Of a stretch of 6,538 bases of DNA, positions 1 through 5,173 are shown piece after piece. Within the stretch, counting starts at the first letter, position 1; each line of letters begins with the position of its first letter. Below the pieces are notes generated by a model. The model did not search any database. It was not told where the DNA came from and was given only the letters and a program-made list of their open reading frames with translations. The position numbers were made by a program, and so were the translations under genes. Location: positions 1 to 6,538 of the forward strand of contig DAOUKH010000084.1 of assembly GCA_034421515.1 (NCBI GenBank). The letters are read 5' to 3'. Source of the DNA: DAOUKH01 sp034421515 (GTDB taxonomy: Bacteria > Chloroflexota > Dehalococcoidia > SHYB01).

Positions 1-2
1 GG

Positions 3-761
3 CTAGCGAAAAAGGTCGCCTTCTGGAGGCCGCACCAGGACCGAGGCCCCCGTTCCGCCGGGGTTGTAGGCGTAGCCCCGGACGATGGCGGCGGGCACGC
101 GGTCGAGCTTGCCCATGACCAGCTCCGCCGCGGAGGCGATCTCGTCGGCGACGGCGATGACCGTGGCGCGCAGCTCGTGGCCGGCAGGGTCGGTCACGCC
201 GCGGTAGTCCACCAGCGGCTCCATGCCAGCGACGCCGATGGCCACGTCGGTGCAGCCCTCGCGCCAGGGACGCCCGAAGGTGTCCGAGATGATCACCGCG
301 GCGTCGACGCCGGCCTCCCGCGCGATGGCGTCCCTGATCGACGCCGCCGACGCGTCGGGGTTGAGGGGGAGCAGCGCGACCTCGCCGTGCGTCTCCACGT
401 TCGACTGGTCGACGCCGGCGTTGGCGCAGATGAAGCCGTGCCGCGTCTCGGTGATGATGACCCCCTGGTCCATGCGCACGACGCGGCTGCTCTCCTGAAG
501 CACGACCTCGACGAGCCGCGCGTCCTTGTCGTAGCGCGCCGCGATCTTCTCGGCGAACCCCGACGGCGTCACGTCCGAGAGCACGACCACGCGCCCCTCG
601 GCCTTCGAGACGATCTTCTGCGTCACCACCACGACGTCGCCCGCCTCGATGGGGACGCCGTCCGTCGCGGCGGCCCGGGCGATCATCGCGCCCGTATCGT
701 CGCCCTCATGGACTTCGGGCAGCCCCTCGACGCCGAAGATGCGTAGCTCGGGAACAGGCAT
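3..761 (-). CDS. cofE: Coenzyme F420-0:L-glutamate ligase (CofE), complete
   Basis: Adds L-glutamate to F420-0 using GTP, giving F420-1 and then longer gamma-glutamyl tails, in the cytosol. The 252-residue protein matches the usual length of free-standing archaeal-type CofE (about 250), not the longer actinobacterial FbiB fusion with a nitroreductase-like C-terminal domain. Family signatures in order are VVVVTQKIVSKAEG (residues 43-56), ICANAGVDQSNV (111-122) and SDTFGRPWREGCTDVAIG (159-176). Asp118 and Asp160 within these blocks are the probable metal-binding acids, by analogy with archaeal CofE. The start is ATG at 761, 9 bp after the npdG stop. No purine-rich ribosome site precedes it (only ...GGCCCGGACC), so translational coupling to npdG is likely. 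The TAG stop lies at 3-5, so the gene ends just inside the window. Function is highly confident; the exact tail length made is unknown. Confidence 0.95.
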   Translation of the reverse strand: MPVPELRIFGVEGLPEVHEGDDTGAMIARAAATDGVPIEAGDVVVVTQKIVSKAEGRVVVLSDVTPSGFAEKIAARYDKDARLVEVVLQESSRVVRMDQGVIITETRHGFICANAGVDQSNVETHGEVALLPLNPDASAASIRDAIAREAGVDAAVIISDTFGRPWREGCTDVAIGVAGMEPLVDYRGVTDPAGHELRATVIAVADEIASAAELVMGKLDRVPAAIVRGYAYNPGGTGASVLVRPPEGDLFR

Positions 762-770
762 GGTCCGGGC

Positions 771-1433
771 CTAGACGCCGGAGACCTTGACCATGGAGTG
801 CGCGCCCTTGTAGCGCCGGTTTATGTTGAGTAGCAGGGCGGTGATCGACTCGACGTACCGCGAGTTCTCCAGCGCCCCGCCGTCGACCCCGCGCACGCCC
901 TCGATCTTCTCGGAAAGCTCGATCGCCATCGCCTTGGCGTCCCCGTCGTCGCTGCACACGATCACGTCGGCGTCCACCGTGTGGCTCAGGTCCATCAACG
1001 CCGGCGCGCTCAGATTCTGGAACGCCCCCGCGACCCGCGCCTTGGGCGCAAGATTCTGCGACTCTTCGGCCGCCGAGTTGTCCTCGAGGTCCATGTACCG
1101 CACCGGCTGACCCTTCTCGAAGGCCAGCGGCACGACGGTGTTGATGACGATCTTGTCGCCGATGACCTCGTGCAGCGACTCCAGGGTTGGCCGCTGGCCG
1201 TTGTAGGGAATGGTGATGAAGATGACGCTGCCGGCATCAACCGCCGCCGCGTTCTCCATCCCGCGGACGTCCCCCTTGGGGACAGCTTCGAGCACCGTCC
1301 GGGCCGCCTCGTGGGCGCGCTCCTGCTTCCGTGAGCCGATGATGATGGGGTAGCCGGCGTGGGCGAAACGGATCGCCAGGCCCAGACCCTCCGGTCCGGT
1401 GCCGCCGATGAAGGAGAGGACGCGATCGCTCAA
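771..1433 (-). CDS. npdG: NADPH-dependent F420 reductase (F420H2:NADP+ oxidoreductase)
   Basis: Transfers hydride between NADP(H) and F420 and so supplies reduced F420 to other enzymes, or NADPH from F420H2. The 220-residue protein opens with a Rossmann glycine motif, FIGGTGPEGLGLA (residues 8-20), then GSRKQERA (33-40), whose Ser34/Arg35 fit recognition of the NADP 2'-phosphate. The C-terminal block GGALENSRYVESIT (185-198) is the family's characteristic F420-side region, and the length fits archaeal Fno and bacterial NpdG. The start is TTG at 1433-1431, with GGAGG at 1444-1440 six bases upstream. It is the first gene of a two-gene unit with cofE, and it diverges from the transporter starting at 1586. 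The direction of the reaction in the cell cannot be read from sequence. Confidence 0.93.
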   Translation of the reverse strand: MSDRVLSFIGGTGPEGLGLAIRFAHAGYPIIIGSRKQERAHEAARTVLEAVPKGDVRGMENAAAVDAGSVIFITIPYNGQRPTLESLHEVIGDKIVINTVVPLAFEKGQPVRYMDLEDNSAAEESQNLAPKARVAGAFQNLSAPALMDLSHTVDADVIVCSDDGDAKAMAIELSEKIEGVRGVDGGALENSRYVESITALLLNINRRYKGAHSMVKVSGV

Positions 1434-1444
1434 AAGAGGCCTCC
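1431..1444 (-). promoter_or_regulatory. npdG: Ribosome-binding site and TTG start of npdG
   Basis: On the minus strand GGAGG (1444-1440), six bases, then TTG (1433-1431). This decides the start: no ATG lies nearby, and the Rossmann beta strand begins a few residues later, as the family requires. Confidence 0.75.
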
Positions 1445-1456
1445 GGGGCGATGTGA

Positions 1457-1486
1457 TTGCCGCGAGCCGCGGGCGCGGTCTATGGT
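1457..1486 (+). promoter_or_regulatory. Candidate promoter for the first MFS transporter
   Basis: TTGCCG (1457-1462), an 18-bp spacer, then TATGGT (1481-1486). The reading frame of the downstream gene is open back to this TTG, so gene callers may take it as the start. The promoter reading fits better, because the strong ribosome site and conserved coding sequence begin about 100 bp later. Confidence 0.4.
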
Positions 1487-1511
1487 ACCGTCACCCATCG
1501 AATCCTGTACA
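1482..1511 (-). promoter_or_regulatory. Candidate promoter for npdG-cofE
   Basis: On the minus strand TGTACA (1511-1506), an 18-bp spacer, then TACCAT (1487-1482), resembling a weak sigma-70 type promoter about 50 bp before the npdG start. Its -10 lies on the same bases as the candidate -10 of the divergent transporter. This rests on pattern matching only. Confidence 0.3.
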
Positions 1512-1569
1512 GGGTGAGCGCCACGAGCGCTGGTGGCCGCCCCGATCTCCCTGAAGCTCCCGCCCACTC

Positions 1570-1588
1570 AGAGGAGGCGCGCCGCTTG
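1570..1588 (+). promoter_or_regulatory. Ribosome-binding site and TTG start of first MFS transporter
   Basis: AGAGGAGG (1570-1577), eight bases, then TTG (1586-1588). The same arrangement occurs before the second transporter. Nucleotide similarity between the two genes starts exactly here, which sets the start at 1586, not at the TTG 43 codons upstream. Confidence 0.75.
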
Positions 1589-1667
1589 GAACAACGACGG
1601 CGGCGGTTCGGACCGCCGGAGATCACGTTCCGCGGGCGTCCCGTCTTCTACGGCTGGTGGGTGGTCG
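1572..1667 (+). repeat. Near-identical 96-bp block, copy 1 (paired with 3048-3143)
   Basis: Covers the ribosome site and first 27 codons of paralogue 1. Aligned by hand with 3048-3143 it differs at three bases: one before the start codon and two that change amino acids (Phe8/Leu8, Val20/Ile20). Identity falls sharply just beyond the block. Confidence 0.8.
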
Positions 1668-2875
1668 CAGCCGGCTCGCTGCTGAGCACCCTCGCCGGCG
1701 GTTTCTACATCCACGGCTTCTCGGCCTTCCTGGGACCCCTCGCCGAGGAGTTCGACGTCGGCGTAGCGACGGCCACGCTCTTCTTCGCCGCCGCCGCGGG
1801 CAGCGAGGCGGTCCTCGGCCCGATCGTCGGCTACCTCATCGACCGCTTCGGCTCGCGGAGCGTGATGCTGGCGGGCATTCCTCTCTTCGCGGCCGGGTTC
1901 TTTCTCCTTAGCCTCGCGCCCAGCATCCTCGTCGTCGTCATCGCGATCGCGGCCGTCATCTCTCCAGGAGTGAATCTGGGCGTCTTCGCCTCCAGCGCCA
2001 CGGCGGTGAGCCACTGGTTCCATCGCCGCCGGGCCGTCGCCCTCTCCATTGCGACGGTTGGCTTCGGTGTCGGCGGCCTGTTGGTCTCGTTCCTCCAGTA
2101 CTTCATCGATGCGTACGACTGGCGAGCCGCGGCCCGCGCCGCGGCGGTTGTGATCGTCGCCGTCGGCCTTCCCGCCGCGTTCTTCCTCGTACGCGACCGG
2201 CCCGCGGACGAAGGGCTAGTCCCCGACGGAGGGCCGCCCCCGGAAGAACGGCCCGGCGCCCGCGCCGTCCCGCCGGGCGCCGACCTCACTCCACGTGAGG
2301 CCCTGGGCTCGCTGGCCTTCTGGGGCATCGTGTTCTGGTTCGGGCTGCGCATGTTCGTCATCGCCTCCATCTCGATACACTTCATACGGCTTATTGAATC
2401 CAAGGACTTCTCAGCCGCGCAGGCGGCGGCGCTGCTGAGCATCTTCGCCGTAGCCACCATCCCCAGCCGGCTCGCCCTTGGAGCGGTCACCGACCGTGTC
2501 CGGAAGAACCGGCTCGCCGCCGCGCTCGGCCTGGTGCAAATCGGCGCGCTGGTGATTCTGCTAAACGCGCACGAGTTCTGGCACCTCATCGCCTTCGTGC
2601 TCGTCTACGCCATCGCCTGGGGCGGGGGCGGGGCCACCATGATCACGGCGCTTCGGGCCGACTACTTCGGGTTGCGCTTCTTCGCCACCATCGGCGGCAT
2701 GATCAATACGGTGGTGATCATCGGCATCATTGTCGGCCCCTTTACCACGGGGCTCATCTACGACCGGACGGGTAGCTACACCCTCGCCATATGGGCCTTC
2801 CTCGCCGCGACCGCCGCCTCCGCCACGATCATCCTCCTCACACCCCGCCCCAATCCCAAGCGCTTTCGCCCCTAG
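1586..2875 (+). CDS. MFS transporter, FYGWWVV type (OFA/monocarboxylate-like), paralogue 1
   Basis: A 12-helix major facilitator carrier in the inner membrane; substrate unknown. From the TTG at 1586 it has 429 residues. A short basic cytosolic N-terminus (MEQRRRR) precedes FYGWWVV (21-27) at the head of helix 1, which is typical of the OFA/MCT-like branch that often carries organic acids. Motif A, GYLIDRFGSRSVM (82-94), lies in loop 2-3 and its repeat GAVTDRVRKN (299-308) in loop 8-9. HWFHRRR (143-149) lies in loop 4-5. The charged central loop covers about residues 203-235. The tail after helix 12 is short and basic. It diverges from npdG and is followed 186 bp later by a close paralogue. 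Starting at 1457 would add 43 residues with no similarity to the paralogue. MFS membership is certain; oxalate, formate or monocarboxylate specificity is only a family hint. Confidence 0.88.
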   Translation: MEQRRRRFGPPEITFRGRPVFYGWWVVAAGSLLSTLAGGFYIHGFSAFLGPLAEEFDVGVATATLFFAAAAGSEAVLGPIVGYLIDRFGSRSVMLAGIPLFAAGFFLLSLAPSILVVVIAIAAVISPGVNLGVFASSATAVSHWFHRRRAVALSIATVGFGVGGLLVSFLQYFIDAYDWRAAARAAAVVIVAVGLPAAFFLVRDRPADEGLVPDGGPPPEERPGARAVPPGADLTPREALGSLAFWGIVFWFGLRMFVIASISIHFIRLIESKDFSAAQAAALLSIFAVATIPSRLALGAVTDRVRKNRLAAALGLVQIGALVILLNAHEFWHLIAFVLVYAIAWGGGGATMITALRADYFGLRFFATIGGMINTVVIIGIIVGPFTTGLIYDRTGSYTLAIWAFLAATAASATIILLTPRPNPKRFRP

Positions 2876-2989
2876 CCACCGTTCCTCTCTTGCATAACTC
2901 GCGTCGGCAGGACGGCTCCTCCCGTAGGGGCGCCCTCCGGCCCGCCCACTCCCCGGTTCGTCCACGGGCATCTTCTTGGCCCAGACTCA

Positions 2990-3018
2990 TTGAGCGCCAT
3001 CGGCGCCCGTGCTAGGCT
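2990..3018 (+). promoter_or_regulatory. Candidate promoter for the second MFS transporter
   Basis: TTGAGC (2990-2995), exactly 17 bp, then TAGGCT (3013-3018), a good match to the TTGAnn-N17-TAnnnT pattern of high-GC bacteria. Transcription would start near 3025, leaving a leader of about 35 bases. The frame is open back to this TTG, so it may be miscalled as the start codon. The rest of the 2876-3061 gap holds only a weak GGGCG/CGCCC inverted repeat. Confidence 0.55.
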
Positions 3019-3046
3019 CGCTCTTCCTGGAGCCCATCCTTCGCCC

Positions 3047-3064
3047 AAGGAGGCCCGCCGCTTG
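3047..3064 (+). promoter_or_regulatory. Ribosome-binding site and TTG start of second MFS transporter
   Basis: AAGGAGG (3047-3053), eight bases, then TTG (3062-3064), the same geometry as in the first copy. This favours 3062 over the in-frame TTG at 2990. Confidence 0.78.
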
Positions 3065-3143
3065 GAACAACGACGGCGGCGGCTCGGACCGCCGGAGATC
3101 ACGTTCCGCGGGCGTCCCATCTTCTACGGCTGGTGGGTGGTCG
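3048..3143 (+). repeat. Near-identical 96-bp block, copy 2 (paired with 1572-1667)
   Basis: Second copy of the ribosome site and first 27 codons of the duplicated transporter, with three base differences from copy 1. It marks the left edge of recognisable similarity between the two genes. Confidence 0.8.
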
Positions 3144-4357
3144 GCGGCACCCTCCTGGTCACCACCCTCGGCGGCGGCTTCTACATCCACGGCTTCTCGG
3201 CCTTCATGCGTCCCCTCGCCGAGCAGTTCGACGTTGGCCTGGGGACGATCGCGCTCGTCTTCTCCGCCTCTACCTGCAGCGAGGCGGTCCTTGGCCCCCT
3301 GCTGGGCTACCTCATCGACCGGTTCGGCTCACAGCGCATGATGCTGGTGGGCATCCCCATCTTCGCCCTGGGCTTCTTCCTCCTCAGCCTTGCGCCGAGC
3401 CTCCTTTTCGTCTTCCTCGTCTTTCCCCTGGTGATCTCTCCCGGTGTGAGCGTCGGCGTCTTCTCGCCGGCAATCACGGCGGTGGGTCACTGGTTCCACC
3501 GGCGGCGGACCACGGCACTCTCAATCGCGACGCTGGGCCTCGGCGTCGGCGGCCTCTTCGTCTCGCTGCTCCAGTTCTTCATCGACGAATTCGACTGGCG
3601 GGTCGCCGCCCGCGCCGCCGCTATTGTGATCCTCGCCGTTGGCCTACCGGTCGCGCTCCTGGTGATGCGCGACCGGCCCCAGGAGATCGGGGAAGTGCCC
3701 GACGGGGAGCGGCTCCCCGAGGGGCTGGCGCGCGAGGCTTACGCCCCCAGCGCCGACTTCACGCCGCGCGAGGCCCTGGCATCGCCGGCCTTCTGGAAGC
3801 TCGTCCTCTGGTTCGGCCTGCGCATGTTCGTCGTCGCCTCCATCTCGCTTCACTTCATACCGCTCATCGAGGAGAAGAAGTTCTCGGGGGCCGAGGCGGC
3901 GGCGTTGCTGAGCATCTTCGCCGTTGCCACGATTCCCTGCCGGCTCAGTCTCGGCGTGGTCGCCGACCGTGTGCCCAAGAACGTGCTCGCAGCCGTGCTC
4001 GGCCTGGTGCAGTTGGGCGCCTTGGCGATTCTGTTCACCGCCCAGGAGTTCTGGCAGCTGATCGCTTTCGCGCTCGTCTACGCCGTCTCCTGGGGCGGCA
4101 GCGGGGCCAACTTGAATACCGCGCTCCGGGCCGACTACTTCGGGCTGCGCTTCTTCGCCACCATCGGCGGCATGTTCAACACGCTCATGGTGATCGGCAT
4201 CGTAGTCGGCCCCTTCATCACCGGCCGCATCTTCGACAGCACCGGAAGCTACGACCTCGCCATCTGGACCTTCTTCGCGGCCACGGTGGCCTCAACCGCG
4301 ATCATCCTCTTCACGCCGCAGCCCAAGCCCAAGCGCTCCCGCTCCACCCCGGCCTAG
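3062..4357 (+). CDS. MFS transporter, FYGWWVV type (OFA/monocarboxylate-like), paralogue 2
   Basis: Twelve-helix inner-membrane carrier, 431 residues from the TTG at 3062, about 70% identical to the protein at 1586-2875 (roughly 300 matches, counted by hand). FYGWWVV (21-27), motif A GYLIDRFGSQRMM (82-94), HWFHRRR (143-149) and the second motif A, GVVADRVPKN, are all kept. The central cytosolic loop (about 203-232) is the most diverged part and is one residue shorter; the tail is three residues longer and basic. The helices around residues 61-73 and 115-140 also differ noticeably, so the two carriers may have different substrates. Its own promoter and ribosome site argue against simple co-transcription only. 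The TAG stop overlaps the stop of the convergent zinc-ribbon gene. Substrate unknown; redundancy with dosage benefit is an alternative to divergence. Confidence 0.88.
   Translation: MEQRRRRLGPPEITFRGRPIFYGWWVVGGTLLVTTLGGGFYIHGFSAFMRPLAEQFDVGLGTIALVFSASTCSEAVLGPLLGYLIDRFGSQRMMLVGIPIFALGFFLLSLAPSLLFVFLVFPLVISPGVSVGVFSPAITAVGHWFHRRRTTALSIATLGLGVGGLFVSLLQFFIDEFDWRVAARAAAIVILAVGLPVALLVMRDRPQEIGEVPDGERLPEGLAREAYAPSADFTPREALASPAFWKLVLWFGLRMFVVASISLHFIPLIEEKKFSGAEAAALLSIFAVATIPCRLSLGVVADRVPKNVLAAVLGLVQLGALAILFTAQEFWQLIAFALVYAVSWGGSGANLNTALRADYFGLRFFATIGGMFNTLMVIGIVVGPFITGRIFDSTGSYDLAIWTFFAATVASTAIILFTPQPKPKRSRSTPA
4354..4357. other. CTAG palindrome serving as stop codon on both strands
   Basis: TAG at 4355-4357 ends the second transporter on the plus strand. 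The same palindrome read on the minus strand (4356-4354) ends the zinc-ribbon gene. There is therefore no intergenic room for a terminator between the two convergent genes. Confidence 0.95.
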
Positions 4358-4791
4358 GACATGCCCAGGAAGCGCTTGACCTTGTCGAAGAACGACTCGC
4401 GGCCGCCCAGGCGCGCCGTATGCCAGCTCCGCTCGGCGGCGGCGATGCGTCCCAGGGCCCGCTTACGCTCCCGCATGTAGTCGAGGACCTGCTTGTCCTC
4501 GCCCTCGTCGAGCCAGAAGCCGTGGTGGTCGGGGCACATGTCGAGCTCGGTGCGGCTGCCGTGGTACTGGAACTCGACCAAGTCCTTCCCGCACCGCGGG
4601 CAGGCCCGGTCCACCGTCCGCGGACTGTACACCGTCGAGCCCTTCAGATCGCCGAGGTCGAAGACCTTGTCCTCGAGCATCCCCAGCTCTTCATAGTCGA
4701 GCCAGAGACCCTTGCACTCGCCGCACCGGTCGACCTCAATGCCGCGGTGGTCCACCACGGTGAGCGTCATCCCGTCCCTTGGGCAGTTCAA
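4354..4791 (-). CDS. Double zf-TFIIB-type zinc-ribbon protein
   Basis: A 145-residue soluble protein with two tandem TFIIB-like zinc ribbons (zf-TFIIB family) and a basic C-terminal helix. Ribbon 1 has CPRD at 3-6, CGEC at 23-26, then GLWLD and Glu34/35. Ribbon 2 has CPRC at 64-67, CPDH at 86-89, then GFWLDEGE. Each ribbon thus lacks one standard Cys: position 6 is Asp and position 89 is His. CPRDG openings are common in this family, and His can bind zinc. The tail, from about 106, is rich in Arg and Lys and ends FFDKVKRFLGMS. Molecular function is not established for this family; nucleic-acid or protein binding is only a guess. The start is TTG at 4791-4789, with GGAGG six bases upstream and an extended -10 about 60 bp upstream. 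It diverges from the transporter at 5070-6331. Confidence 0.85.
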   Translation of the reverse strand: MNCPRDGMTLTVVDHRGIEVDRCGECKGLWLDYEELGMLEDKVFDLGDLKGSTVYSPRTVDRACPRCGKDLVEFQYHGSRTELDMCPDHHGFWLDEGEDKQVLDYMRERKRALGRIAAAERSWHTARLGGRESFFDKVKRFLGMS

Positions 4792-4802
4792 GCGCGGCCT
4801 CC
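4789..4802 (-). promoter_or_regulatory. Ribosome-binding site and TTG start of the zinc-ribbon gene
   Basis: On the minus strand GGAGG (4802-4798), six bases, then TTG (4791-4789). The first residues, MNCPRDG, place Cys3 where zf-TFIIB proteins begin, so no upstream extension is needed. Confidence 0.75.
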
Positions 4803-4850
4803 AAGCGGCGGACTTCGGGCGGCAACCTTACGTCAAGCCGCCGCACCCCG

Positions 4851-4859
4851 ATTGTAGCA
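4851..4859 (-). promoter_or_regulatory. Extended -10 promoter of the zinc-ribbon gene
   Basis: On the minus strand TGCTACAAT: TACAAT differs from TATAAT at one base and carries the TGn extension. No convincing -35 lies 16-18 bp upstream, which fits an extended -10 promoter. Transcription would start near 4844, giving a leader of about 50 bases. Confidence 0.55.
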
Positions 4860-4949
4860 CCGCCTTCGCTCCCTCCTCCTTCGGAAGCCGGAAGTCGTCC
4901 GGCGCGGGGCTTTCCGCCATCGCCGACAACCCGCAACGCCCCCCCATGC

Positions 4950-4978
4950 TTGAACGCCCCCCACCGACGGGCTAATGT
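4950..4978 (+). promoter_or_regulatory. Candidate promoter of the MFS_3-type exporter
   Basis: TTGAAC (4950-4955), exactly 17 bp, then TAATGT (4973-4978), the same TTGAnn-N17-TAnnnT form as before the second transporter. It predicts a transcript from about 4985 with a leader of about 85 bases. The ATG at 4975 lies inside the -10 and so is unlikely to be a start codon. Confidence 0.5.
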
Positions 4979-5057
4979 ACCGGCTGCGTTCAGTACTCCG
5001 CTCTTCCGGGACCGAAACCAACGAGCACGTCGCGATCCTCCAAGCGGCCTCCCAGAC

Positions 5058-5072
5058 GGGAGCGGCCCCGTG
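5058..5072 (+). promoter_or_regulatory. Ribosome-binding site and probable GTG start of the exporter
   Basis: GGGAG (5058-5062), seven bases, then GTG (5070-5072). It is the best translation start upstream of the conserved N-terminal motif but is one base out of frame with it. As written, the GTG frame ends at a TGA near 5138. Confidence 0.5.
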
Positions 5073-5173
5073 CCGCCCCCGTTTCGTTCCGCCGCGACAC
5101 GTTCCGGTCCCTCCGCTACCGCGACTACCGCCTGCTGATCTACGGCGTCCTCGGCGCCAGCGCCGGTCAGTGG
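5070..5173 (+). other. Out-of-frame 5' end of the exporter gene (apparent frameshift)
   Basis: Bases 5081-5173, read in the frame of the downstream gene, give VSFRRDTFRSLRYRDYRLL and then the first half of helix 1, exactly what an MFS_3 protein needs at its N-terminus. That frame has no ATG, GTG or TTG between the stop at 4973-4975 and 5174. Adding one C to the C5 run at 5076-5080 joins the GTG at 5070 to it, giving MPPPVSFRRDTFRSLRYRDY. It may be a sequencing or assembly error, a real mutation or a slippage site. Confidence 0.6.

Noticed and set aside
177..746. A 189-residue plus-strand frame opposite cofE
   Set aside because: The opposite strand matches all CofE signatures. This frame is Arg/His/Asp-rich with no recognisable motif.
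2927..2947. Inverted repeat GGGGCG...CGCCC after the first transporter, considered as a terminator
   Set aside because: The stem is only five pairs with a 10-base loop and no T-tract, and several alternative pairings exist in this GC-rich stretch.
3133..4857. A 574-residue open frame on the plus strand crossing the second transporter and the zinc-ribbon gene
   Set aside because: It overlaps two well-recognised families, is very rich in Arg, Pro and Gly, and has no family motif. It is a GC-bias shadow frame.
4828..4860. A 10-codon minus-strand frame (GTG, MLQSGCGGLT) after a purine-rich stretch, a possible leader peptide
   Set aside because: Its GTG overlaps the extended -10 TGCTACAAT, so it would not be transcribed from that promoter. 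The purine-rich stretch is also too far away.
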